Part shown: piece by piece, positions 18,003 through 26,853 of the stretch
Layout of the letters: each line of letters opens with the position of its first letter
Position numbering within the stretch: the first letter of the stretch is position 1
Origin: Foliamicus sp965115835
GTDB taxonomy: Bacteria; Pseudomonadota; Gammaproteobacteria; Steroidobacterales; Foliamicaceae
NCBI GenBank assembly: GCA_965115835.1
Contig: OZ220471.1
Span: 1,984,001 to 2,048,000 of the forward strand
Length of the DNA stretch: 64,000 nucleotides
Direction of reading: 5' to 3'
The notes under the pieces: model-generated
Seen by the model: only the letters and a program-made list of their open reading frames with translations
Told to the model about the DNA's origin: nothing
The model's database searches: none
Position numbers and translations under genes: made by a program

Positions 18003-21000
18003 TTGCGTGTTGCCTCGCTTGACCGAGCGAAGGGAGGGGAATCCATAACGGAAGTCATCTCAGTAGATGATCCGGGCCGTCGGGGCCGGATCGTGGCGGG
18101 GCCGCGGGTTCGCAGCGACGGCCAAGTCTATCGCATACGCTGGAATGACGGCTCTTCCGGGTGGACTCCGGAGTATGCCTTTGAGCGTCGAGAGGATGCG
18201 GACGATGACGTTTTTACTCTGCTCGCAAAGCAACGCTTCGGGCGACTCAATGATCTGCGGCGCAATCTGACCTCCATTCAACTCGGCGGACGGCTCGCCA
18301 ATGTCGTCTACAGCATGGACACTACCAAAACGGACTTCCTTCCGTATCAATACAAGCCCGTGCTGGCATTTCTTGAATCCCCCTCGAACGGCATCTTGAT
18401 CGCCGACGAGGTCGGGCTGGGAAAGACCATTGAGGCTGGCCTCATTTGGACCGAATTGCGCGCGCGCTATGACGCAAGGCGCCTCGTCGTAGTTTGCCCG
18501 GCGATGCTGTGTGATAAGTGGGTTCTGGAACTCGATACCAGGTTCGGCATTGACGCCACCAAACTGACAGCTGCGGAACTTGCCAGGGAGCTCAGGCGGA
18601 ACAAGCATGAGGTAGGAGAAGGTCGGGGCTACGTCTGTAGCCTGCAGGGATTGCGCCCCCCGACCGGTTGGCGCGATACCCGGAAGCGGGACGGCCGGAT
18701 CGAACTGGCGCATGCCTTGGAGAAACTCACGGCACAGGAACCGGAAATTGACCTGCTCGTGGTCGATGAAGCCCACTACCTCAGGAATCCCGAAACACAA
18801 AGCGCATTCGTCGGCCGCCTGCTCCGAGAGGTCAGCGAGCATGTCGTCCTGCTGTCGGCTACACCTGTAAACAATCGCTCTGGCGATCTTTATCAGTTAC
18901 TGCGCCTCATTGATCCAGACTCGTTCGATGCACCTGAACAGTTTCCCCAAGTCCTCTCTGCGAATGAACCCTTGGTTCGCGCCCGAAATCTGGTGCTCGA
19001 TCCAGAATCCACAGGCGCCCAGATTCACGCACAGTTGGAAGACGCACAAGAACATCCTCTGCTCCGGGAAAACCGTCAGCTTCAGGGATTGTTGAGCGAG
19101 GTTCCTGACGCCGAGTTTCTTGGCGAAACCGCCAACCGTGTTGACCTTGCCAATCGCATCGAACGCATCAATTTGCTCCGACATACGGTCAATCGAACCC
19201 GCAAAAGCGAGGTCCACGAGTTGAAGGTCATGCGGGAGGCAAACAGCCATTTTGTCGATCTCGATCCGAATGGACCCGAGCGGCATTTTTATGACAACGT
19301 TACCGAAGCTGTCCGCCGCTATGCGCTTCTCCGCGAGGTCAGCGACGGTTTCTTGCTCTGCCAGCCCCAACGACAAATATCAAGCTGCATGTACGCCGCG
19401 GCGCGCTCCTGGAGTGACCGAAGTGCCCCCGAGGATGCCGCTTCCCAGCTATATGAAGATTTTGGTGCTATTGAGTCGCCATCAAGGGAAGTGGGGCCGC
19501 TGATTCGGTACATCGCGAGCGAGACCCTGACGGATTTCGACATCGAATCGCTACGTACGCATGACACCAAGTTCGAGAGCTTTCGAGATGTCGTTACACG
19601 CTACCTCAGCAAGTATCCAGACGAGAAGATGATTGTCTTCTCGTACTTCAAATATACCCTGAATTATCTTCATGAGCGGCTCTCGCTGCTAGGTATTCCC
19701 TCCCAAGTGCTGCATGGTGACGTTGCGGAAAACAAGCAGGCCGCGATTGACCGATTTCAGAGGGCAAGGGACACACGCATTCTCTTGACTTCGGAAATCG
19801 CAAGCGAGGGTGTCGATCTTCAGTTCTGCAGTCTGCTCGTAAACTACGACCTGCCGTGGAATCCGATGAAAATCGAGCAACGTATCGGCCGTATCGACCG
19901 CATCGGCCAGCGGGCGGCGAAGGTTCTCATTTGGAACATGGGTTATGCCGATACGATTGACGAACGAATTTACAAGCGCCTCCTTGACAAGCTCGGCATC
20001 TTCGAACGGGCACTCGGTGGTATGGAAGCCATCCTTGGGGAACAGATCAACAAACTTGCCAGCGACCTTCTGAGTCGCAATCTCACGCCCGAGCAGGAGG
20101 CGTCGAGAATTGGGCAGACGTACGTCGCTGTAGAAAACGTCAGGAAGCAGCATGACGAGCTCGAGGCCAATGCCGGGCACCTCATCGCGCATGGTGGCTA
20201 CATCCTGGAACGCGTTCGAGCAGCGCATGAGTTCAGGCGGCGAATCACCGAGCATGACCTCAAAGCGTTCGTCAAGGATTATCTCGACCGCTACGCGACA
20301 GGATTCGACTTCCAAGAGGACGACCGCGAGCCGCTCACTGTATCTATCCGGCTTCCTCCCGATCTTGCAACCCGCCTATGTGACTACATGCGTGCAGCCC
20401 GACTTCAAGGAAGAAGCCGACTCGCTGGCGGTGAAACCGTTCGTTGTCGATTCCGCAACAAGATCGACCGCATCACTCCCAAGCTGGAGGTCATCAGTCA
20501 GTTTCACCCGCTAATCCGTTTCATCAGCAATGATTTGAGGGAACGCTCCGAATCCTTTTATCCGCTAGTCGCGGTCACAGTTCCTGGAACTGCGGAATCG
20601 TTCTTGGAGGGGGGAATCTACGCGTTCGCCTCCAAACTGTGGACATTCACGGGGCTGCGAACCGACGAAGCGCTGCGCACCCGTGCAATAAATCTCAACA
20701 GTAACGCCCATCTCCTTGATGCCGACGAGTCAGGAGACTTGCTGAATATGGCGAAGTTGAAGGGTTCGGACTGGCTGTCAGCGGCAAGAGAAGTTTCGAG
20801 TGAACAGCTGAACCTTGCTTTCGACAAGTGCGATGTGCAACTGCAGGCCGATTTTGATGCCGCAAAGCGCGGTCGGGCCAATGAAAACAACGATCGTGTG
20901 AACTTGCAGCAATTGACCGCTAAACGCCACCGTGATCGTTTGTTGGCCGCCCAGCGCAAACTCCTGGAGCGCTATCGGATACAGGATCAGCGGCGGCTGA

Positions 21001-21134
21001 TTCCCATGACCGAGGGCAAAATTCGGGTAATTAAGCGGAGGTTTGCTTTTCGCTTGGAGGAACTGAGCCAAAAGGGCAAGATGTCTTCGTCGGTTTCCGA
21101 TGTCTGTTACGGCGTTATACGGGTAGACAAGTGA
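18003..21134 (+). CDS. SNF2-family helicase, putative defence protein
   Basis: A 1043-residue SF2 ATPase. An N-terminal chromo/SH3-like stretch (GRRGRIVAGPRV...YRIRWNDG, about residues 30-55) recalls the RapA N-terminus. Walker A is DEVGLGKT (K141), motif II is DEAH (255-258), motif III is LLSATPVNN, motif V is SEIASEGVDLQ, and motif VI is QRIGRIDRIGQ (626-636). The last 350 residues are family-specific and unidentified. Start choice is uncertain: TTG 18003 or ATA 18045. The stop is followed 10 bp later by the Hsp70-like gene, so the two form an operon. SNF2 helicases of this layout occur in anti-phage systems. A RapA-like transcription recycling role is less likely given the partner and the island setting. 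Confidence 0.8.
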   Translation: MRVASLDRAKGGESITEVISVDDPGRRGRIVAGPRVRSDGQVYRIRWNDGSSGWTPEYAFERREDADDDVFTLLAKQRFGRLNDLRRNLTSIQLGGRLANVVYSMDTTKTDFLPYQYKPVLAFLESPSNGILIADEVGLGKTIEAGLIWTELRARYDARRLVVVCPAMLCDKWVLELDTRFGIDATKLTAAELARELRRNKHEVGEGRGYVCSLQGLRPPTGWRDTRKRDGRIELAHALEKLTAQEPEIDLLVVDEAHYLRNPETQSAFVGRLLREVSEHVVLLSATPVNNRSGDLYQLLRLIDPDSFDAPEQFPQVLSANEPLVRARNLVLDPESTGAQIHAQLEDAQEHPLLRENRQLQGLLSEVPDAEFLGETANRVDLANRIERINLLRHTVNRTRKSEVHELKVMREANSHFVDLDPNGPERHFYDNVTEAVRRYALLREVSDGFLLCQPQRQISSCMYAAARSWSDRSAPEDAASQLYEDFGAIESPSREVGPLIRYIASETLTDFDIESLRTHDTKFESFRDVVTRYLSKYPDEKMIVFSYFKYTLNYLHERLSLLGIPSQVLHGDVAENKQAAIDRFQRARDTRILLTSEIASEGVDLQFCSLLVNYDLPWNPMKIEQRIGRIDRIGQRAAKVLIWNMGYADTIDERIYKRLLDKLGIFERALGGMEAILGEQINKLASDLLSRNLTPEQEASRIGQTYVAVENVRKQHDELEANAGHLIAHGGYILERVRAAHEFRRRITEHDLKAFVKDYLDRYATGFDFQEDDREPLTVSIRLPPDLATRLCDYMRAARLQGRSRLAGGETVRCRFRNKIDRITPKLEVISQFHPLIRFISNDLRERSESFYPLVAVTVPGTAESFLEGGIYAFASKLWTFTGLRTDEALRTRAINLNSNAHLLDADESGDLLNMAKLKGSDWLSAAREVSSEQLNLAFDKCDVQLQADFDAAKRGRANENNDRVNLQQLTAKRHRDRLLAAQRKLLERYRIQDQRRLIPMTEGKIRVIKRRFAFRLEELSQKGKMSSSVSDVCYGVIRVDK
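18031..18047 (+). promoter_or_regulatory. Strong Shine-Dalgarno before a possible ATA start of the SNF2 gene
   Basis: AGGGAGGGG at 18031-18039 is the best ribosome site near the SNF2 gene. Seven bases after its GGAGG core lies an in-frame ATA (18045), and no ATG or GTG follows at a suitable distance. The alternative is TTG 18003, which has no obvious ribosome site. This site decides between a rare ATA start and the longer TTG start. Confidence 0.45.
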
Positions 21135-21144
21135 GACATTGCAT

Positions 21145-22572
21145 ATGTTGTGGAAGGCCGTTCTAAAGCTACTAAAAGGCAAGCATCAGGATACCGCCAA
21201 GAACGGTGCAGGAGAGGTTGTCAGCCGCGATTCACCGACTTTTCCCCGCAAGAACCGCGGCGAGCGGATACAGTTAGTGGTTGGGCTGGATTTCGGAACA
21301 TCGTTCAGCAAGGTAGTCGTTGGGGAGGCCCGGGTGCGCCGTGCCGTTCCATTCGAAGAGCACGCGTTTGGCGAGAACAAGTTCTTGTTGCCTTCCGCCC
21401 TCTGTATCCTGCCCGAAATGGGCAAGTGCGAACTTGGCGCCAAGGAGAAAGCTGGCAGGTTGTACGACAATCTCAAGATGCCCCTTATTGAGCGGAATTT
21501 CTCCGATGAAGTCCAATCACGCGCCGCCGCGTTCCTGGCTCTGGTGTTCCGGCACACCCGCCATTGGTTCTTCGACAAGCACGGCTCCACCTACGAGTAC
21601 AGGAAGATTGAGTGGTTTGTCAATGTCGGACTGCCGACCGACAGCTACGAGGACGAAGAACTGACCTCGGCCTATCTGAGAATTGTCCGAAGCGCGTGGC
21701 GTACAAGCATGATGCCGGGCGATATTACCCTCCAAGCCGCACGTGATTCGCTGGAGCGAGACGATACCTCTGGCGAAGGCGCCCAGGAGGGGATTGTGGG
21801 GCCTTTGTTGCCGGACGACAGGATTCATGCCTTTCCGGAATTCGTCGCCCAGCTCGCTGGCTACGTTCGCTCCTCCCGTCGGCGCGACGGGCTTCATGTG
21901 ACGGTGGATATTGGTGGAGGAACGCTTGATGTGACTGTGTTCAACGTTCATCAGAACAACGACGGCGAGGATATCTATCCGATTTTCGCCCGTAAAGTTG
22001 CACCGCTGGGTGTGCGATATTTGTTCAACGCCCGATCTCGGGGGCAGCATGAAAAAATTAGCGAGACGCTTTCCCCATTCGAAGATCTCCCATCTGATGC
22101 TGACTTCAGGAAGATGTTTCAGATTACCAAAGACGAACTGAGGCAGGTGGACCAACAGTTTCGGAAAGAAGTGGAAAGTGTCGTTTCAAAACCAATCTTG
22201 CACACCAAGCAGCACCGCAACCCTCTCGCACGACAGTGGTGCCGTGGGTCGGATGGCTACGGCGAGCCATTGCCAAGCTTTTTTTGCGGGGGAGGAGCTA
22301 TGTCCGACTTCTATGCTGATCTATTAAAAAAATTCGAGAGGAAAGACCCGCCATTCAAATTGCGCCCATCGCCGTTGCCGCCTCCCAACGAGCTCGAACC
22401 ACACGAGATGATAGAAAGAGATTACGCGCGCTTGGCTGTCGCGTACGGACTTTCGCTCGACCCTTATGACATCGGCAGAGTCAAGCGCATGAACGAGATT
22501 GAGAATGTTCATGCCGAAACGTCCAACTCGACATACGAGGAGGAGCGCTACATCACCAAGGAACAAATGTGA
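21145..22572 (+). CDS. Hsp70/actin-like ATPase, partner of the SNF2 helicase
   Basis: A 475-residue protein with the actin/Hsp70 ATPase fold. The phosphate-1 loop is GLDFGTSFSK (D49), the phosphate-2 loop is VDIGGGTLDV (D255), and the adenosine loop is FFCGGGAMSDF at about 379-389. There is no DnaK-type substrate-binding domain after the ATPase; only about 85 residues follow. It is therefore not a general chaperone. ATG 21145 is chosen over TTG 21139. It lies 10 bp after the helicase gene and is the last gene of the pair. Hsp70-like plus SNF2 pairs have been reported among anti-phage candidates; that role is inference here. Confidence 0.78.
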   Translation: MLWKAVLKLLKGKHQDTAKNGAGEVVSRDSPTFPRKNRGERIQLVVGLDFGTSFSKVVVGEARVRRAVPFEEHAFGENKFLLPSALCILPEMGKCELGAKEKAGRLYDNLKMPLIERNFSDEVQSRAAAFLALVFRHTRHWFFDKHGSTYEYRKIEWFVNVGLPTDSYEDEELTSAYLRIVRSAWRTSMMPGDITLQAARDSLERDDTSGEGAQEGIVGPLLPDDRIHAFPEFVAQLAGYVRSSRRRDGLHVTVDIGGGTLDVTVFNVHQNNDGEDIYPIFARKVAPLGVRYLFNARSRGQHEKISETLSPFEDLPSDADFRKMFQITKDELRQVDQQFRKEVESVVSKPILHTKQHRNPLARQWCRGSDGYGEPLPSFFCGGGAMSDFYADLLKKFERKDPPFKLRPSPLPPPNELEPHEMIERDYARLAVAYGLSLDPYDIGRVKRMNEIENVHAETSNSTYEEERYITKEQM

Positions 22573-22898
22573 AGAACGCCGGGTTCCCCCAAACGGATCG
22601 GGTCCGGTGCTGGGCTGGAAGGGCAGCAGTGAGGACGATGCACGTTTTTGATGATCGAAGGCGTTTCGGGCGGTGGCGCAGCCTTTCTCCTGCACCGTCG
22701 GCGAACCTTTGCCTCCGGGGTTTCTACGCGCGCCTCAATCTCGTGAGCTACAGCGCAAGCCGGACTATGCCCTCCCTTCCCAAACGCGCAACTTGAGCTT
22801 TCTCATATTGACCAACGGGACTTTTACCTGATTATCGCTACAAACCCAGGAGTGCCGGACGGCGCCCGCGCCGGGGCCGATAGGACGGCGCGGGGCGG
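22573..22898. other. Non-coding 326-bp gap closing the accessory region
   Basis: No convincing gene, RNA or terminator is visible. A 75-codon frame (22569-22796) starts at a GTG overlapping the upstream stop, but it has no recognisable features. The stretch marks the change from the AT-richer island to normal core genes and may contain the right boundary of the insertion. Confidence 0.4.
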
Positions 22899-23606
22899 TC
22901 AGCCCGGTTTGCGGTTCGCGATGATGCGCTCGAAGAACGACGGGCCTTCGTCGTGCTCGGGAGACTGCTCGAATACCGGGGAGATGGCCCGCGCGCGCTT
23001 CAGGTAGCCGGGGTGCAGGTCCTCGAAGGACGGCGCCTTCACCGCGTCGAAGTGCCAGATGACGTGTCCGGGCAGGATGCCCATCCCGTTGTAGGGCCGG
23101 CGTGTGGCGGAGAAGATATTCCAGCCTGCGGCGGTGGCGGGCGGCTGGGCCGGCTCGTCGCCCAGGATTTCGTGGGTCGCGGCGAACAGGGACGCGTATT
23201 CCAGCGACGGCTGCGGCAGGATGGGCGGGAAACGCGAGCCTTCCTGGATACGCAGAATCCCGTTGTCGTGCGCCCAGTCCAGATGCAGCGGCTTCTCCGC
23301 GTAGTAGTCCGGGAACACGCGCTTCATGCTGCCGAACCACTGGCCCACAAGCGTGTAGTACTGCCCTTCCTTGTGACGAATGACGCTGGGCGGCAGCGTA
23401 ATCCTGGCGCCGTTGAAAGGGCTGGTGTACTCCTCGATGAACTCGCCGGTCTCCAGATCGGTATACAGGGAAAGCGTGGACGGGTAGCGGATCCAGACAT
23501 GCTCATCCACCTGCTCCCACCAGCCCGTTTCGCTGCCGGTGAAACCGTAGAGCGGATACACCCCGTCCTCGCGCACTGCGAACACCTTGCCGCGACTCTT
23601 CCACAC
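22899..23606 (-). CDS. DUF1838 family protein, N-terminally short
   Basis: A 235-residue protein homologous to the gene just upstream: KSRGKVFAVREDGVYPLYGFTG aligns with WWWSGVYVAVTPDRNPQVLFAAEG, and both continue with a D(P/L)xTG repeat-like block and HVIWHFDAV / HAVWHAVG ends. DUF1838 proteins are usually exported and of unknown function. This copy lacks the signal peptide and about 40 residues at the N-terminus; the frame before GTG 23606 overlaps the upstream gene and has no homology. It follows the first DUF1838 gene by 16 bp. It may act as a cytoplasmic or complexed half, or be a decaying duplicate. Confidence 0.6.
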   Translation of the reverse strand: MWKSRGKVFAVREDGVYPLYGFTGSETGWWEQVDEHVWIRYPSTLSLYTDLETGEFIEEYTSPFNGARITLPPSVIRHKEGQYYTLVGQWFGSMKRVFPDYYAEKPLHLDWAHDNGILRIQEGSRFPPILPQPSLEYASLFAATHEILGDEPAQPPATAAGWNIFSATRRPYNGMGILPGHVIWHFDAVKAPSFEDLHPGYLKRARAISPVFEQSPEHDEGPSFFERIIANRKPG

Positions 23607-23622
23607 GCAAGGCTTCGAGCCA

Positions 23623-24525
23623 TCATCCGCCCCAGGCCAGCACGTCGGGGATGTAGCGGCGGGCTTCCGACATGTAAGCCGGGGTCAGTTCGTGAAAACC
23701 GCGCGTCTTGCGGCCCACGGCGTGCCACACGGCGTGTCCCGGCTGGTCGGGCATGTCGAGAAACCGTTGCCAGGGCGCCAGGTACACGGAGGAAAACACG
23801 GCTTCCAGGCGCCCGGGGCCATCATCGTTCAAGGCGGCAATGTCCACCACCGTGGAGCCGTACTCCGCCAGAGGTATGGGGCGCTGCTCGGGGTAGTCCC
23901 GCGAGCCGGTCATCAGCACCTTGTCGCCGCTGCGCACCCAGCTCAAGTCCAGCACGACCGTTTCGCCCCCCGCGGCCGGCGTCTCCGAAATGCGACCCTC
24001 GCCATCGGGCTGAAGAATCACGTGCGATCCGATCACGTTGGGCTCGACCCGGTTCAGTTCGCCCGTGAAGGGATTGCGGTACTGCTTGCCGTTGACGATT
24101 GCGCCCGTATCCGGGTCCTTGAACACCGTCATCACCTTCGACCAGACTTCGTAGCGGTCTTCCGCCAGACGCACGAAGCGCTTGGTTTCGCATCCCTCGG
24201 CGGCGAACAGGACCTGCGGATTCCGGTCCGGGGTAACAGCCACGTACACGCCGCTCCACCACCAGGGCGCTATGCCGCCTTCCCGGTGGCAACGCATCCG
24301 AACGAAGTTGCGGAAGAGGCGCTCGGGCGTCCCGGCCCAGGCGTCGCTCAGGTCTCTGGCGGCGCGACCGTCCCGGGGTACGCCCGAATCGGGCGCACCT
24401 TCCGTATCGGCTGTATCGAAGAGCCTGCCGGCAGGAGTGCAGGCCGCCAGGGCTGATCCGGCAAGCGCCAGGGCCGATCCTCCGAGCCATTGGCGCCGGC
24501 TCAGTGCTTGGTGGGTCCCGGGCAT
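23623..24525 (-). CDS. DUF1838 family protein with Tat signal
   Basis: A 300-residue protein starting at ATG 24525. The N-terminus has a twin-arginine motif (SRRQWLGG), a hydrophobic stretch and a possible lipobox (LAAC), so it should be exported folded by Tat and perhaps lipidated. The body belongs to DUF1838 (FVRMRCHREGG, WWWSGVYVAV, VWSKVMTVFKDPDTG). Function is unknown; these genes often appear near catabolic enzymes. It diverges from the GPH symporter gene with a 43-bp shared control region that contains a TATAGT hexamer. Confidence 0.75.
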   Translation of the reverse strand: MPGTHQALSRRQWLGGSALALAGSALAACTPAGRLFDTADTEGAPDSGVPRDGRAARDLSDAWAGTPERLFRNFVRMRCHREGGIAPWWWSGVYVAVTPDRNPQVLFAAEGCETKRFVRLAEDRYEVWSKVMTVFKDPDTGAIVNGKQYRNPFTGELNRVEPNVIGSHVILQPDGEGRISETPAAGGETVVLDLSWVRSGDKVLMTGSRDYPEQRPIPLAEYGSTVVDIAALNDDGPGRLEAVFSSVYLAPWQRFLDMPDQPGHAVWHAVGRKTRGFHELTPAYMSEARRYIPDVLAWGG

Positions 24526-24568
24526 GGTCGTTTCCTCAAAGTGCGAGGGACGCTTATAGTAGCGCCTC

Positions 24569-26026
24569 ATGCATGAACGCGCCCCATTCCACATCAAGGC
24601 GCTGCACGGGGTCACCGGTTCGGTGGGGAACCTGGTGTTCGTGGCGTTCGAACTGTTCGTGATCTTCTTCTACCAGCGCGTGGTGGGTCTGGACGGACGG
24701 CTGGTCGGACTGGCCGTTCTCATCAGCCTTCTGGTGGACGCCCTGAGCGACCCCGTCATCGGCGATTGGTCCGACCGCCTGCGAGCGAGGTTCGGGCGCA
24801 GGCACACGATGATGTTCGGCTCCGTGCTGCCGATGGGCCTGTTCTTCTTCCTGCTGTTCGCCCCGCCGGCCGGCCTTGCACAGCAGGGCCTGTTCCTCTG
24901 GCTGCTGGTCATGTCGGTGGGCGCGCGCGTGACGCTGACCTTCTTCGACGCTCCGGCGGCTGCGGTTACTGCGGAAGTGGCGGTGCGTTCCGCCGACCGG
25001 GCGGAAATGGGCATTTACCGCCAGGTGGCGGGATTGCTGGCCTACCTGGGCATCATCTACCTTGCCTTCAGCGTCTTCTTCGAGGCAACCGAAGCTTTTC
25101 CCAAGGGGCAGGAGAATCCCGCCGCGTACGCGCCCTTCGGCGCGGTTGCCGCCCTCGCGCTGATGGTTTTCATGACGGTGGCTGCGGCCGGAACCTACCG
25201 CCACATACGTCGCCTCGAAAACAGCCTGCCGCCTCCCTCCGCAACCGGCTTCGACTGGATGAAGACCTTGCGGGCGTGGGGCGATCTGATCGTCAGGGTG
25301 CGCAATACCCGAGCGCTGTTCTTCGGCCTGTTGCTGGCCGGGATCATGGGCTCGTGCTTTCGTTCGCTGAACCTGCATTTCGGGCCGTATCTGTGGGGGC
25401 TGACCACGGAGCAAATGGAGTCCTGGCAGCTGGCCGTTCCCCTGGGAATGCTGCCGGCCGCCGTGGCCGCCCGGTTTGTCGTTACGCGCACCGAGCCGAA
25501 ATATGTCTATCTGGCCGGCTACACGGTCCTGCTCACCGCCTATGTGGCGCCGTTGTTCCTCACCCTTGCGGGATGGCTTCCGGAGTTCGCCAGCGGCGCG
25601 CTCGGCAATATCCTGTTCGGCTTTCAGATGGCCGCCGGGCTGGGTGCGGGCCTGCTGATGATCTGCTCGCTGATCATGTTCTCCGAGACCACCGACGAGT
25701 ACCGGTTCGCGCGCAAGGCGTCGCGCACCGCCCTGATCCTGGGGCTGATCACGTTCGGCAGCAAACTCGCCAGCGGCGCGGGGAAGATGGTCTCGGGATG
25801 GCTGCTCGAGTGGGTGGACTTCCCGGACATCAAGTCCGAAGCGGCAGTGAGCCCCGAGGTGGCGCGCAATCTGGCGCTGTACGCCGGCGTGTTTTGCGCC
25901 GCCGCCGGTCTGGCCGGCCTGGCGGTGTTGTCCACCTTCCGCCTGACGCGCGCGCGCCATGCCGAAATCGTCGCCGGGCTGCGCGAACGCGACAAGGCGT
26001 TGCAGGCCGGTAGCGCGCCGGGATAG
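24569..26026 (+). CDS. GPH-family sugar:cation symporter (MFS)
   Basis: A 485-residue, 12-helix transporter of the glycoside-pentoside-hexuronide family related to MelB. The loop signature DPVIGDWSDRLRARFGRR after helix 2-3 is diagnostic. It should import a sugar, glycoside or uronide with Na+ or H+. ATG 24569 is used; ATG 24573 is out of frame. It is followed 6 bp later by the HpcG-like hydratase gene and then the HpaI-like aldolase, so the transported compound may feed a 2-oxo acid cleavage route. Confidence 0.87.
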   Translation: MHERAPFHIKALHGVTGSVGNLVFVAFELFVIFFYQRVVGLDGRLVGLAVLISLLVDALSDPVIGDWSDRLRARFGRRHTMMFGSVLPMGLFFFLLFAPPAGLAQQGLFLWLLVMSVGARVTLTFFDAPAAAVTAEVAVRSADRAEMGIYRQVAGLLAYLGIIYLAFSVFFEATEAFPKGQENPAAYAPFGAVAALALMVFMTVAAAGTYRHIRRLENSLPPPSATGFDWMKTLRAWGDLIVRVRNTRALFFGLLLAGIMGSCFRSLNLHFGPYLWGLTTEQMESWQLAVPLGMLPAAVAARFVVTRTEPKYVYLAGYTVLLTAYVAPLFLTLAGWLPEFASGALGNILFGFQMAAGLGAGLLMICSLIMFSETTDEYRFARKASRTALILGLITFGSKLASGAGKMVSGWLLEWVDFPDIKSEAAVSPEVARNLALYAGVFCAAAGLAGLAVLSTFRLTRARHAEIVAGLRERDKALQAGSAPG

Positions 26027-26032
26027 CAGGCC

Positions 26033-26842
26033 ATGCCGGTGCTGACGCCCGAACAAGTCCGGCGCGCCGCGAAGCGTCTCGATCAGGCCGAAAGAACGCG
26101 GCGGCAGATGCGCCCGCTCACCTTCGATTACCCGGACATGGACATGGCGGACGCGCACGCGGTGCAGGACGCCTGGATTCGCCTCAAGGCAGCTCGTGGA
26201 GCGCGGATCCGCGGCCGCAAGGTCGGCCTGACTTCCAGGGCAATGCAGCGCGCCATGAGCATCGGCGAACCGGATTACGGGACCCTTCTCGACGACATGT
26301 TCTTCGAGAGCGGGGCGCGAATCGAAGCGGCCCGCTTCCTGGATCCACGGGTGGAAGTGGAGATTGCCTTCGTGCTCGGCAAACCGCTTGCGGGCAAGAA
26401 CGTCACGGTGGAGGAAGCGCTGGCCGCCACCGAGACCGTGTATCCGTCGCTGGAACTGATTGCGGCGCGCAGCTACCGCGTGGACCCCGAGACCGGCCGC
26501 ACCCGCACGGTAATCGACACCATTGCCGACAACGCGGCTTCGGCGGGGGTGGTGCTGGCCGCCGGGGGGTTCGACCCGGGCGAAATCGACCTGCCCTGGG
26601 CCGGGGGCATCCTGTACCGCAACGGCGTGGTGGAGGAAACCGGACTGGCGGCCGGGGTCATGGGGCATCCCGCCAACGGCGTGTGCTGGCTCGCGCGGCG
26701 GTTCGCGGCGCATGACATCGCCCTGAAGCAGGGCGACGTGATCTTGAGCGGTTCGTTCACGTCGCCGGTAATGGCGCGCGCAGGCGATAATTTCCTGGCG
26801 GATTTCGGCCCACTGGGCAAGATCGAGTGCAGGTTTACCTGA
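26033..26842 (+). CDS. 2-oxo-hept-4-ene-1,7-dioate hydratase-like protein (FAH superfamily)
   Basis: A 269-residue member of the HpcG/MhpD hydratase group. Shared features are GRKVGLTSRAMQ, DYGTLLDDMF and the metal-binding region DPRVEVEIAFVLG, followed by SLELIAARS. HpcG adds water to 2-oxo-hept-4-ene-1,7-dioate in homoprotocatechuate breakdown, which needs a divalent metal. The next gene is an HpaI-like aldolase, the following enzyme of that route. The upstream ring-cleavage genes are not in the window, so the true substrate may differ. Confidence 0.8.
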   Translation: MPVLTPEQVRRAAKRLDQAERTRRQMRPLTFDYPDMDMADAHAVQDAWIRLKAARGARIRGRKVGLTSRAMQRAMSIGEPDYGTLLDDMFFESGARIEAARFLDPRVEVEIAFVLGKPLAGKNVTVEEALAATETVYPSLELIAARSYRVDPETGRTRTVIDTIADNAASAGVVLAAGGFDPGEIDLPWAGGILYRNGVVEETGLAAGVMGHPANGVCWLARRFAAHDIALKQGDVILSGSFTSPVMARAGDNFLADFGPLGKIECRFT

Positions 26843-26853
26843 AAGGGGATGAC

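Noticed and set aside
22569..22796. 75-codon frame overlapping the end of the Hsp70-like gene
   Set aside because: A GTG overlaps the stop, which would suit a third system gene, but the product has no recognisable features and no clear ribosome site.
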